Positions 10,597 through 18,594 of a DNA stretch of 54,642 nt are shown here, piece after piece (position 1 is the stretch's first letter; each line of letters opens with the position of its first letter). The notes below the pieces were generated by a model. That model had not been told where the DNA came from. It ran no database searches and saw only the letters and a list, made by a program, of their open reading frames with translations. The position numbers and the translations under genes are program-made. The stretch is from Candidatus Wildermuthbacteria bacterium RIFOXYD1_FULL_50_12 (GTDB taxonomy: Bacteria > Patescibacteriota > Minisyncoccia > Minisyncoccales > UBA10102): positions 1 through 54,642 of the forward strand of contig MHUO01000008.1 in assembly GCA_001825035.1 (NCBI GenBank), written 5' to 3'.

Positions 10597-10656
10597 ATTC
10601 GCCTGTCCTATGCTATCTCTTGACTCCGCCTCCCTGCTCCAACCAGGGCCGGGGTA

Positions 10657-10685
10657 TTGACTTTTCTTGCCAGATCTGCTATACT
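10657..10685 (+). promoter_or_regulatory. Sigma70-like promoter for the 3D-domain gene
   Basis: TTGACT (10657-10662) - 17 bp - TATACT (10680-10685). Confidence 0.8.
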
Positions 10686-10725
10686 ATCACAATCCCCAAA
10701 ACGGGGATTTTTGATAGAAAAACAT

Positions 10726-11202
10726 ATGAAACACCTTCATAATACCGTGTTAACTGCTGTTATGGTCCCCATGCTGGGAATCGTGCCGACCTTGGGCGCT
10801 TCTACCCAAAAACCAGACGAAGACCCTTCGAGTATTGAGGAGAGGTTGGTGCTTACTCAGGCCAACACTCTCCTTCCCGTAAGCTCTCCCCTGGGTCCCC
10901 AACGAATTGTGAATACCATGCGAGTGGTTGTTACCGCGTATTCTTCGACACCCGAACAAACGGACGGCACTCCCTTCACTACCGCTTCAGGAAAGAAAGT
11001 TCGTGACGGAATTGTAGCTGCGAACATGCTGCCCTTGGGCACCAAGATTAAAATCCCGGCGCTCTTTGGAGACAAGATCTTCGTAGTAGAAGACCGTATG
11101 CACCCAAAAAACTATGGAAAGGTGGACATCTGGTTTCCTTCCCGCCAAGAAGCTAAGATCTTCGGAGTGAAGCAAACAAGCATCGTCGTCTTGGAAAGCT
11201 AA
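10726..11202 (+). CDS. Secreted 3D-domain (RlpA/double-psi barrel-like) protein
   Basis: Signal peptide; VVVTAYSSTPEQTDGTPFTTASGKKVRDGIVAANMLPLGTKIKIP..VEDRMH; start 10726 because the 10657 start lies in the promoter. Confidence 0.85.
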   Translation: MKHLHNTVLTAVMVPMLGIVPTLGASTQKPDEDPSSIEERLVLTQANTLLPVSSPLGPQRIVNTMRVVVTAYSSTPEQTDGTPFTTASGKKVRDGIVAANMLPLGTKIKIPALFGDKIFVVEDRMHPKNYGKVDIWFPSRQEAKIFGVKQTSIVVLES

Positions 11203-11217
11203 ACTGAAGCTAACACG

Positions 11218-11255
11218 CAAACAAAAACCCGCCCCATGAGGCGGGTTTTTGTTTG
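11218..11255 (+). terminator. Bidirectional intrinsic terminator
   Basis: caaacaaaaacccgcc ccat gaggcgggtttttgtttg. Confidence 0.9.
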
Positions 11256-11337
11256 TGCCCGGGGTGGGGTTCGAACCCACAAGCCTTTCGGCAGAAAGTT
11301 TTAAGCCTTCCGTGTATCCCAATTCCACCACCCGGGC
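11256..11337 (-). tRNA. tRNA-Leu(UAA)
   Basis: Acceptor gcccggg/cccgggc; long variable arm; anticodon loop ctTAAaa. Confidence 0.9.
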
Positions 11338-11370
11338 ATGCCTCGCCCGTGGCCTGGCTACGGCCGAGGG

Positions 11371-11442
11371 AGGCACGGGCGGGAATCGAACCCGCGTATA
11401 AGGGTTTTGCAGACCCTTGGCTTGCCACTTGCCTACCGTGCC
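11371..11442 (-). tRNA. tRNA-Cys(GCA)
   Basis: Acceptor ggcacgg/ccgtgcc; anticodon loop ctGCAaa. Confidence 0.92.
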
Positions 11443-11453
11443 GCACTTCTATT

Positions 11454-11795
11454 TTACCCCTCTTTTTTCAACTGATCCAAAAGGCCTTCGATGCGTTGGG
11501 CTTCGGCTCCCGCCGTTTCTGCTATCCAGCGAATACGCGGCACCGGCCGCATCTTGAGGCGTTCATTCAGCATCTGCTGAATATTGTATACGTTTTGTTC
11601 CAGCATCTTCATTACTTCGGAAGCTCGCGCATCTGGCACTACACTAATAAAAACTTTTGCTTCTTGCAAGTTGCCCGATGCCACCACGCGTGTAAGCGTA
11701 ACCAGAGCGTCCTCCGGCATCTCAAACTCCCTCAGAATAATCTGGCCGAGTTCCTGTTTGATAAGCTCTTGTACCTGAACTGGGCGGTTCTTCAT
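11454..11795 (-). CDS. rbfA: Ribosome-binding factor A
   Basis: RPVQVQELIKQELGQIILRE..VTLTRVVASGNLQEAKVFISV..MLNERLKMRPVPRIRWI. Confidence 0.93.
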   Translation of the reverse strand: MKNRPVQVQELIKQELGQIILREFEMPEDALVTLTRVVASGNLQEAKVFISVVPDARASEVMKMLEQNVYNIQQMLNERLKMRPVPRIRWIAETAGAEAQRIEGLLDQLKKEG

Positions 11796-11872
11796 CCCGT
11801 ACGAAATTTCGTTTGTAGTCCTCTCTTATTACCCGACAGAAATGCCCTTCCTCTTGGGATTTCGTACGGGAT
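11794..11872 (-). repeat. ~79-bp MITE-like element with 14-bp terminal inverted repeats (atcccgtacgaaat / atttcgtacgggat)
   Basis: Perfect 14-bp IR arms 11794-11807 and 11859-11872, 51-nt interior. Confidence 0.75.
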
Positions 11873-13366
11873 TCATCCAGTAAAAAACTGCAGACGATCT
11901 CCCCTTTGAATGCTTACTGCCCCCTCATAGGCAAGCCCGCATTCTTGGCCTTTGCCTACCAAAGAAACGTTCTTTTTGTCTCGCTGGACATTGGCGATTT
12001 CCCCTTGCCCCACGATCTCCCCTTCGCGCATTACCTCAACCATAACGCCCTTTCGAACCTCTCCCTCCAGAACCTTTCCACCCACGACCTGGCGTTTTTT
12101 ATCGGTGAGAAACACTGCCAACACAAGCAGGGAGCCCACCTCTTTCCTTCCCTCTTCCTTTTTAGCCGACGTTTCCAAGAGCTCCCGGACCGCCTGGATT
12201 AACTCATAAATAATGTCAAACTGCTGAATGGAAACGCCTTCTTTTTCCGCCAAATCCAGAGCTGCCGCGCTTGCCTTCGTGCGAAAACTAAAGATGTGGG
12301 CGCTTGCCGAGCGCGCAAGCTTTATGTTGCTCTCCTGCACTTCGCCAACTCCGTAGTGCATAACGCGAAGCACAGAACCCTCTTGGGGGATATTCCGCAA
12401 TACCTCTTCTAATGCTTCCAGAGAGCCCGCGACGTCTGCCTTCACGATAATGTTCACCACCCTTGCAGCAGGATCAAGCGTAACCACGTTTTCCGTTTCT
12501 TTCGGCGTTTCTTCTGGAAAATGAGTCCTGAGCGACTCCTCGTCTTCAAACACGCGGAATTGCTCGCCAACGCGCGGCGCATCCAAAAATCCAATTACCA
12601 AGGCCGGCATGGAGGGAGACGCCGTCTCAATATCTTTGCCCTGAAAATCTTCCAAGATGCGCACTTTCCCCGCAGCGGTTCTTGTGCCGATAACATCCCC
12701 GACGCGCACTTCGCCTGCCTGCACCAGCAAGGTAGCGGTTGGGCCTCGCTTTGCGTCCATAAAAGATTCAATGATCACGCCCTGTCCACGCACATTCTTA
12801 TCCGCACGGATATCTTCCACTTCCGCCATCAAGAGTATCATCTCCAAAAGATCTTTTATCCCTTGTTTTGTGGTCGCCGAGGTCTCCACCGAAGGTACCT
12901 TCCCTCCGTATGATTCCACAACCACGCCGTGCTGAGACAACTCCTGCCTTACCCGTTGGGCGTTGGCTCCGGGCTTATCCATTTTGTTAATCGCCACCAC
13001 CACGGGAATTCCCGCTTTCTTAATCTGCCCGATTGCCTCTATGGTTTGGGGCTTTACGCTTTCGTCTGCCGCAACCACCAAAACGGCAATGTCCGCCACC
13101 TTGGCTCCGCGGGACCGCATTGCAGAAAAAATTTCGTGGCCCGGCGTATCAATAAACGTAATCTTCCTGCCTTCGTGATCCACTTGATAGGCACCGATGT
13201 GCTGGGTAATGCCGCCTGCTTCCCGGGAGGTAATGCGAAAGTCCTCGCGGATTGCCTCCAAAAGAGAGGATTTCCCGTGGTCCACATGCCCCAACACCAC
13301 CACGACCGGAGGCCGCGTTATCGTATCATTTTTTTCAATTATTTTTTCCGCGTTTTGCGTAACCAT
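11873..13366 (-). CDS. infB: Translation initiation factor IF-2 (short, no long N-terminal extension)
   Basis: [37 protein letters not shown]. Confidence 0.95.
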   Translation of the reverse strand: MVTQNAEKIIEKNDTITRPPVVVVLGHVDHGKSSLLEAIREDFRITSREAGGITQHIGAYQVDHEGRKITFIDTPGHEIFSAMRSRGAKVADIAVLVVAADESVKPQTIEAIGQIKKAGIPVVVAINKMDKPGANAQRVRQELSQHGVVVESYGGKVPSVETSATTKQGIKDLLEMILLMAEVEDIRADKNVRGQGVIIESFMDAKRGPTATLLVQAGEVRVGDVIGTRTAAGKVRILEDFQGKDIETASPSMPALVIGFLDAPRVGEQFRVFEDEESLRTHFPEETPKETENVVTLDPAARVVNIIVKADVAGSLEALEEVLRNIPQEGSVLRVMHYGVGEVQESNIKLARSASAHIFSFRTKASAAALDLAEKEGVSIQQFDIIYELIQAVRELLETSAKKEEGRKEVGSLLVLAVFLTDKKRQVVGGKVLEGEVRKGVMVEVMREGEIVGQGEIANVQRDKKNVSLVGKGQECGLAYEGAVSIQRGDRLQFFTG

Positions 13367-13369
13367 ACC

Positions 13370-13732
13370 TTACTTCGCTTTTCCTATGGCCTGGTTGACT
13401 GCTTCTTTCTCCTCTTCTGTCAATTCGTGTTCAGAGACGCCGTTTTGGATTGCCTTGGCATATATCCGGTGCTCCCTGCCGTAATAGCTCGTTATGACCA
13501 CCCCGTTGCGTCTGTCATCCAGCAACGCGATAGAAAAGCTTTGATCGCCTCCAATTTCCCGAAACGGATTAAACCTTGTGATTCCTACTCTACTCAAGGC
13601 GCCCTGCATATGTTTCTTTAGGCCGTTGAGCTCTTCGTTCGTCTGCTCAAGCTTGGCCTCCAGTTCCAGCACGCGCCTCACAAGCTCCTTTGAGCTCACC
13701 TCCGCTGGTTTTTCCCGTTTGAATATTCCCAT
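13370..13732 (-). CDS. DUF4446-like protein
   Basis: MGIFKREKP... coiled coil then GITRFNPFREIGGDQSFSIALLDDRRNGVVITSYYGRE; upstream part of tracked ORF is tRNA antisense. Confidence 0.75.
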   Translation of the reverse strand: MGIFKREKPAEVSSKELVRRVLELEAKLEQTNEELNGLKKHMQGALSRVGITRFNPFREIGGDQSFSIALLDDRRNGVVITSYYGREHRIYAKAIQNGVSEHELTEEEKEAVNQAIGKAK

Positions 13733-13744
13733 ATGTTTTTGGGG

Positions 13745-13829
13745 CGGAGATGGGAGGATTCGAACCTCCGATACCTTGCGGTATAGCGGTTTTCGAGACC
13801 GCCCCGTTCGGCCGCTCCGGCACATCTCC
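13745..13829 (-). tRNA. tRNA-Ser(CGA)
   Basis: Acceptor ggagatg/catctcc; long variable arm; anticodon loop ctCGAaa. Confidence 0.9.
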
Positions 13830-13834
13830 TTTTG

Positions 13835-13905
13835 TGGACCTACGGGGAATTGAACCCCGCCCTCCTCCATGCCATGGAGGCGTAATGCCGATTTACTATA
13901 GGCCC
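13835..13905 (-). tRNA. tRNA-Ala(GGC)
   Basis: Acceptor gggccta/taggtcc with G3:U70; anticodon GGC. Confidence 0.85.
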
Positions 13906-13959
13906 CCATCATCGCTCCGCTCCTCAACGTAAACTGTTTACACTGAACGAAGTGGAGTG

Positions 13960-14031
13960 TGTCCCCGGCAGGAATTGAACCTACATCAGGAGCTTAGGAG
14001 TCTCCTGTTCTATCCGTTGAACTACGGGGAC
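13960..14031 (-). tRNA. tRNA-Arg(CCU)
   Basis: Acceptor gtccccg/cggggac; anticodon loop ctCCTaa. Confidence 0.88.
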
Positions 14032-14093
14032 GTGTTAGAAAATAAGCGCAGGGTGATTATACCACAATCTGTTAATAACTTCCAGAGAAGGGG

Positions 14094-14121
14094 TTGACAA
14101 GAAGTTTCTGATTTTTATAAT
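14094..14121 (+). promoter_or_regulatory. Consensus sigma70 promoter
   Basis: TTGACA (14094-14099) - 16 bp - TATAAT (14116-14121). Confidence 0.85.
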
Positions 14122-14227
14122 AGGGTTTATGCGTAAATAGCAAAGGTCAAATTACGAAAGATTTTTTCTCAAAACATTAATGATTTCAGACACATTTTTG
14201 TTCACGACAGGAGATGAGGAGGATACA

Positions 14228-14338
14228 ATGGACGACGATTTGATGGACGATGACGATGTAGAGGGTGACGATGTTGATGAGGACGACGAGAAAGAGGAAA
14301 GCGAAGAAGGAGACGATTTGGGGACAGAAGAGGCATAA
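14228..14338 (+). CDS. Small ultra-acidic protein (36 aa; alternative start 14180 gives 52 aa)
   Basis: Manual translation MDDDLMDDDDVEGDDVDEDDEKEESEEGDDLGTEEA; gaggagg SD upstream of ATG; promoter and terminator flank it. Confidence 0.65.
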   Translation: MDDDLMDDDDVEGDDVDEDDEKEESEEGDDLGTEEA

Positions 14339-14371
14339 TTCAGCGCGTTCCGTTTTTTGAGTTGAGCATTG

Positions 14372-14405
14372 CAAAATCCCGCTGTGAAGCGGGATTTTGT
14401 TTTTC
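14372..14405 (+). terminator. Intrinsic terminator of the acidic microprotein unit
   Basis: caaaatcccgct gtga agcgggattttg + tttttc. Confidence 0.88.
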
Positions 14406-14409
14406 TGGG

Positions 14410-14447
14410 GGTGCGCTAAGCGCACCTGTACCCAAGCTTAGCTTGGG
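14410..14447. repeat. Two adjacent 17-bp palindromic hairpins
   Basis: ggtgcgc-taa-gcgcacc (14410-14426) and cccaagc-tta-gcttggg (14431-14447). Confidence 0.75.
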
Positions 14448-14489
14448 GTCGCCTATGGGACGCCATTAGAACTAGAACCCGTGCGCAAG

Positions 14490-15062
14490 TTATATCAATC
14501 TCTTTTCACGAAACTTTTCTATATCCTGCGGGAGCAGAAGGCGCGAAAGATCGGCATATTTTTGCATTCCTAAAGAAGGAGCGTGAGCAAATCCAACATA
14601 TTCAAATCTTTTACTCTTATATTTTATATAACGAATGGCAGGGATGAGGTCTGTATCTGAACTTACCAAAATAGCTGTATCGTATAAATCATCCACTGCA
14701 CCAACAATCAAATCCACCGCGATTTTTACATCTGTTCCCTTCTCCTTATACACTTTATCGATCGGCATAATTCTCCCACGCTTAATAGCGAAACCATCTT
14801 TCTCGAGGTTTGAGAAAAATTTTTGCTGACCCATAACAAGCTTTTTACTCTTTTCGCTTCCGTCCAGATTCCTGAAAACTCCCGTATAATATCTCTTTGA
14901 GATACAATCTCTTTCATCCCCGGCTAAAAAATCAACGAACGTTCTAAAATCAAACTTTGTTCCTCTCGAAAAATTTATTTCTTTATCTTTCAAATAACCA
15001 TAAAAATTACTCCCATCAATATAAACAGCAACTCTTTCTTTTCTATCAATTCTCCTATTCAT
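14490..15062 (-). CDS. NYN-domain (PIN-like) nuclease, LabA/DUF88 family
   Basis: RVAVYIDGSNFYGYL..KGTDVKIAVDLIVGAVDDLYDTAILVSSDTDLIPAIRYIK. Confidence 0.9.
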   Translation of the reverse strand: MNRRIDRKERVAVYIDGSNFYGYLKDKEINFSRGTKFDFRTFVDFLAGDERDCISKRYYTGVFRNLDGSEKSKKLVMGQQKFFSNLEKDGFAIKRGRIMPIDKVYKEKGTDVKIAVDLIVGAVDDLYDTAILVSSDTDLIPAIRYIKYKSKRFEYVGFAHAPSLGMQKYADLSRLLLPQDIEKFREKRLI

Positions 15063-15089
15063 ACAAAGAATTATAGAACAATAATAAAC

Positions 15090-15120
15090 GAAAAACTACC
15101 CTTGCCGAAGCAGGGGTAGT
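15090..15120 (-). terminator. Intrinsic terminator (minus strand) with UUCG tetraloop
   Basis: Minus strand actacccctgc-TTCG-gcaagggtagt followed by TTTTT. Confidence 0.8.
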
Positions 15121-15216
15121 GTTCATAGTGAGTTCATTATAGCGTTTTGTATCTCCTTGTCAAGGCGCCACAGAGACGATTCCACGATGCTGAATATCGG
15201 ATACTTTTGACGGGTG

Positions 15217-15291
15217 GGTGGACGACCGGATTTGAACCGGCGATCTTCGCTGCCACAGAGCGACGCTTTAAACCGCTAAGCTACGTCCACC
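15217..15291 (-). tRNA. tRNA-His(GUG)
   Basis: Acceptor gtggacg/cgtccac plus G-1:C73; anticodon loop ctGTGgc. Confidence 0.92.
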
Positions 15292-15785
15292 ATATTTTTA
15301 TCTCTTTGCGGAATCGCAGTACCATAATGATGCACCAAATAATGACAATTGTGGCACAGCCATATTAAATTTTCCAGAGCATTATTTCTTCTATTCCTAT
15401 CAAGATGGTGCGCGCAAAGTATCCTTTTATCACTGGTGCCGCAAACTCGGCACCACTCCTTAATGCCGCTACCCCGGAGGCGATCTCTATATTCTATATG
15501 TTCGCCGCCTTTCCAATTCCAATGATTTTCTCCCACGTATACAATTGAGTTCCGCCAAATTGTCTGGCATCTTTTCGAACAAAAATATTTCTTACTCTGC
15601 GATACTCGCAACTCTTTTCTTGTCTTATAAACTTCTTTCTGGCAAATAAAACACTTTGCGAATCTGCCATTCTTTTGCCCTTTGTGCTTACACTCTCTTG
15701 AGCAATATTTGCCCCACCCTCTTCTTAGCCAATTAGGTTTGGCATAAAAATCCTTCCCGCAAATTTTACATTCTACACGAGGCAT
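15276..15785 (-). CDS. HNH endonuclease with N-terminal zinc-finger motifs
   Basis: Cys pairs CKICGKDF..CSRECKHK, CFICQKEV..CSKRC; HNH core CRVCG..CAHHLDRNRRNNALENLIWLCHNCHYLVH. Confidence 0.85.
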   Translation of the reverse strand: MPRVECKICGKDFYAKPNWLRRGWGKYCSRECKHKGQKNGRFAKCFICQKEVYKTRKELRVSQSKKYFCSKRCQTIWRNSIVYVGENHWNWKGGEHIEYRDRLRGSGIKEWCRVCGTSDKRILCAHHLDRNRRNNALENLIWLCHNCHYLVHHYGTAIPQRDKNMVDVA

Positions 15786-15906
15786 TATGTTTTTATCTTA
15801 TATCCTCTACCTCTTTATGTCAAAGAACTGATTTGTGGAACTTTTCCACAAACTCCTGTGCTGCCATTACACCATAGCCACCACAAACAACCCTATCCCT
15901 CGATTG

Positions 15907-15980
15907 TCTCCCTGGCAGGACTCGAACCTGCAACCTACTCCTTAGAAGGGAGTCGCTCTATCCAGTTGAGCTACAAGGAG
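15907..15980 (-). tRNA. tRNA-Arg(UCU)
   Basis: Acceptor ctccttg/cagggag; anticodon loop ctTCTaa. Confidence 0.9.
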
Positions 15981-16013
15981 GCGGTTAGTGTGGGGGCGTG
16001 CCTCAATCTATGG

Positions 16014-16060
16014 CTTAGAAGTCCGCCAGCTGGCGGATCTATCCATTGAGCTATAAGGAC
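16014..16060 (-). pseudogene. 5'-half fragment of a tRNA-Arg(UCU)-like gene interrupted by a palindromic element
   Basis: gtccttatagctcaatggatagat - ccgccagctggcgga - cttctaa; D-arm and anticodon loop retained, T-arm missing. Confidence 0.6.
16022..16037. repeat. Palindromic element TCCGCCAGCTGGCGGA
   Basis: Perfect 16-bp palindrome, identical to copies at 33996 and 43148. Confidence 0.85.
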
Positions 16061-16071
16061 GAGAACTTCGC

Positions 16072-16092
16072 GCCTGCCTCCGCCGGCAGGCC
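16072..16092. repeat. Palindromic element gcctgcc-tccgcc-ggcaggc
   Basis: 7-bp stem of the CCTGCC/GGCAGG family, intergenic. Confidence 0.65.
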
Positions 16093-16114
16093 TATTATAA
16101 AGGAAAAGGCCTGT

Positions 16115-16423
16115 TCAGTCAACCGATGGGACAAAGATGTTTCTCCCGGGGGCAACCCCCGCTTGATTGAGCATTTCTTCGCGTTCCCGCCATATCTGCA
16201 TAATCTGCTGGAATGTTTGCTGACTAAAGCGCGTCTGAACAATCTCATTGGAAGATATGTCGTCCTGCACCGTAAACACATATTGATAAAACACCAAGCC
16301 AGAAATGAGAAGCGCGAGGAAGAGCAAAATCAGAAAGCTCAAAAAGGGATGCTCTCCCATCCATCGCAGAATTCCGGGCAAGGATCGAACAATGCTGTTT
16401 AGTCGAAGTTGAAACATGCTCAT
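16115..16423 (-). CDS. Small single-TM protein in pilus cluster
   Basis: 102 aa, FLSFLILLFLALLISGLVFYQYVF; overlaps PilO-like CDS by 4 bp. Confidence 0.6.
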   Translation of the reverse strand: MSMFQLRLNSIVRSLPGILRWMGEHPFLSFLILLFLALLISGLVFYQYVFTVQDDISSNEIVQTRFSQQTFQQIMQIWREREEMLNQAGVAPGRNIFVPSVD

Positions 16424-16956
16424 TTCATAAATACTTTCATAGAAAGAGAAAATTCAATCCGCTCCTGACTTTGCTGCACCCCACGCTTCTGAGACATATT
16501 GAAGGTCTTCACTTCAAGAAGATACGGGGCATTCTCAATCTTTTGCAGGAAAGCCATAATATCGGGATACGAGCCGTCTCCTGCCAGCCGAACCTCGAGG
16601 GAGGACCAACGATCTCCTCGCAGGCGCTGTAAAGAGCCCAGCGCTTTTTCTGCTCGCAACCCAAAAGAGGCGGCCGCCTCGTCAAGAAACCGGAAGAGGG
16701 CAATGGGTGCGTCGCCGTCCACAAAAAGATTTTCCATTCTCTGAAATTCGCCAGCGTATTGCCCAGCAATCTTTCCAAATTCGCTTGAACCCTCCTGATC
16801 TGCCCGCAACTGAAGAAGCTCGCGTCTGTACGCCAGCACCTCTTTATGGTCTCTCACTACTCCCTGGAATACCGGATAGAGCACCAAGCCAAGAAATAGT
16901 ATGCTGAAAGTTCCGAAAGAGAGAACGGCGACGATAATTTTTTGTCTTGCCCTCAT
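16420..16956 (-). CDS. PilO-like type IV pilus assembly protein
   Basis: N-terminal TM, coiled coil, position after PilM/PilN. Confidence 0.75.
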   Translation of the reverse strand: MRARQKIIVAVLSFGTFSILFLGLVLYPVFQGVVRDHKEVLAYRRELLQLRADQEGSSEFGKIAGQYAGEFQRMENLFVDGDAPIALFRFLDEAAASFGLRAEKALGSLQRLRGDRWSSLEVRLAGDGSYPDIMAFLQKIENAPYLLEVKTFNMSQKRGVQQSQERIEFSLSMKVFMK

Positions 16957-17474
16957 AGCTCAAAATCAAAAGAAAAATCTATATCTGCTGCGCGAATCCA
17001 GTTTGACTGAGGAAAAGAAAAATTCTCAAAAGTGGGGTCTCTCTCAAGATTTGCCCTGAAAGCAACCAAATCTTCCGTCAGAGGAGCAAATCCCTTTAAG
17101 GATACTTTCGCCTTCGGAGATCCCGCCGCGTAGCTAAGAGAAGTAAGATACACGTTCTCGGGCAAAGCGCCTTCAACGCGGGCGACGACGTCTGCAAACG
17201 ACACCCTCTCTGTGTAAAAATCCATGATCGCCGCAACATCCGCGTTAAGTTCCCGTATACGGGCAGAGTCCGACTCTCCGCCTTCCTGTCTCTGTGCTTC
17301 CACCAAAATTTGCTGCGCATTAATTTCGCCCCATACATACACCCGAATGGACAAGAGCGCCAGCGCCAAGCAAACAAGGAATACTCCAAGAAGTATGCCC
17401 AAGATGAGCACGAGGCGAAATCGCTCTCCCCCTCGCAATTCTTCTTTGTGCTGCGGCGGCAAAAGATTAATCAT
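16953..17474 (-). CDS. PilN-like type IV pilus assembly protein
   Basis: MINLLPPQHKEELRGGERFRLVL.. + TM. Confidence 0.85.
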   Translation of the reverse strand: MINLLPPQHKEELRGGERFRLVLILGILLGVFLVCLALALLSIRVYVWGEINAQQILVEAQRQEGGESDSARIRELNADVAAIMDFYTERVSFADVVARVEGALPENVYLTSLSYAAGSPKAKVSLKGFAPLTEDLVAFRANLERDPTFENFSFPQSNWIRAADIDFSFDFEL

Positions 17475-18576
17475 AGGACTTTCCGCGCTGTGCTCCCCTA
17501 AGCGCCAGCCCGAGAGCGCAGCTGTAACTCAACGATTCCTGGAACGGAAGCAGGGGCAACTCCTGAGCGTTGCGAGGAAGGATATTCACCCAAGGATCTC
17601 CTATCACAACCTCAACCTTGAGAGAACGCATCAAAAATTCTGGAAATCCCTTGAGATTTGCCCCTCCTCCGCACAGCATAACTTTCTTAATCGTTGTTTG
17701 AGATTTCCCGAGATGCTGATGAGGGAGATGCGTCTCGTAGTACTCAAGGTACTTGCTTATTTGCTCAATAAAATCGTTCGCCACGGGAACTATCGCCCGA
17801 AATACTTCCTGCCCGAGCGCGTCTTCGGGCACGTATAAGCCGTACTGACGCTTAAATTCCTCTGCCTTTTCCTCGTCCACGTGAAGGGTACGCGCGACTG
17901 CCTCGGTAAACTGTTGAGAGGAAAGCGAAAGAGATGTGGTGAACCGCACGCTGTACCCGGAAAAAATGCTCAATTTCGTGCGCACTTTCCCGACATCCAC
18001 AAGCAAAATAGGTATGGGGGAGACCCCCTTTCCCACGACCGCCCGCGTGAGCGCAATTGCGTCAATCTCAAGCGCCGCAGGTACCAATCCCGCCTTCTCA
18101 AGCGCAGACATATACGAATCCACTATTGCGCGGGGGAGAGAAGCAACGAGCACGTCGAGATGATCAAGATGATTGTGAACGGGAGGAATAACGGCAGAAT
18201 CTATGTACAGCGTATCAATCGGGTATGGGATAAAGTTTTCCGCCTGAAAACGGACGGCAACCATCATTTCTTCTCTTTTCATGCGGGGAATCTGAATTAC
18301 CTGCACAAACGCCCTCTCTTCGGGAAGAGCGGCTACCACGTAGCGGGTGTGAATTTTTTTGCCCTTTACCTGCTTAAGCGCTTTTTGGATTGAAGCTGCG
18401 AGCTTCTCTTCATCTTTGATTTCGCCCCCCTCAATAACCCCTTCTGCGAGCTCTCCTCCTCCATAGGAAACCAAGCGAAATCCTTGCCGCTTCTTTTCAA
18501 GCTGGGCGACTTTGAGCGAAAGGTCGGAAAGATCCAATCCGAAAGCCCGCGGATGGAGTGTAAGAAATCCCATCAT
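17467..18576 (-). CDS. pilM: PilM-like actin-fold pilus assembly protein
   Basis: FGLDLSDLSLKVAQLEK, LVDVGKVRTKLSIFSGYSVRFTTSL, MLCGGGANLKGFPEFL. Confidence 0.9.
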   Translation of the reverse strand: MMGFLTLHPRAFGLDLSDLSLKVAQLEKKRQGFRLVSYGGGELAEGVIEGGEIKDEEKLAASIQKALKQVKGKKIHTRYVVAALPEERAFVQVIQIPRMKREEMMVAVRFQAENFIPYPIDTLYIDSAVIPPVHNHLDHLDVLVASLPRAIVDSYMSALEKAGLVPAALEIDAIALTRAVVGKGVSPIPILLVDVGKVRTKLSIFSGYSVRFTTSLSLSSQQFTEAVARTLHVDEEKAEEFKRQYGLYVPEDALGQEVFRAIVPVANDFIEQISKYLEYYETHLPHQHLGKSQTTIKKVMLCGGGANLKGFPEFLMRSLKVEVVIGDPWVNILPRNAQELPLLPFQESLSYSCALGLALRGAQRGKSYD

Positions 18577-18594
18577 TACTGTCTATTGTACTCT

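Noticed and set aside
11338-11370. GC-rich hairpin between tRNA-Leu and tRNA-Cys as an element copy
   Set aside because: Possible stem but no shared core with the two palindrome families; could be a processing spacer.
13733-13927. N-terminal 65 codons of ORF 13370..13927(-)
   Set aside because: This stretch overlaps tRNA-Ser and tRNA-Ala; the real protein starts at MGIFKREKP (13732).
14186-14425. 79-aa minus ORF
   Set aside because: Antisense to the acidic microprotein and its terminator; the plus-strand reading has promoter, SD and terminator support.
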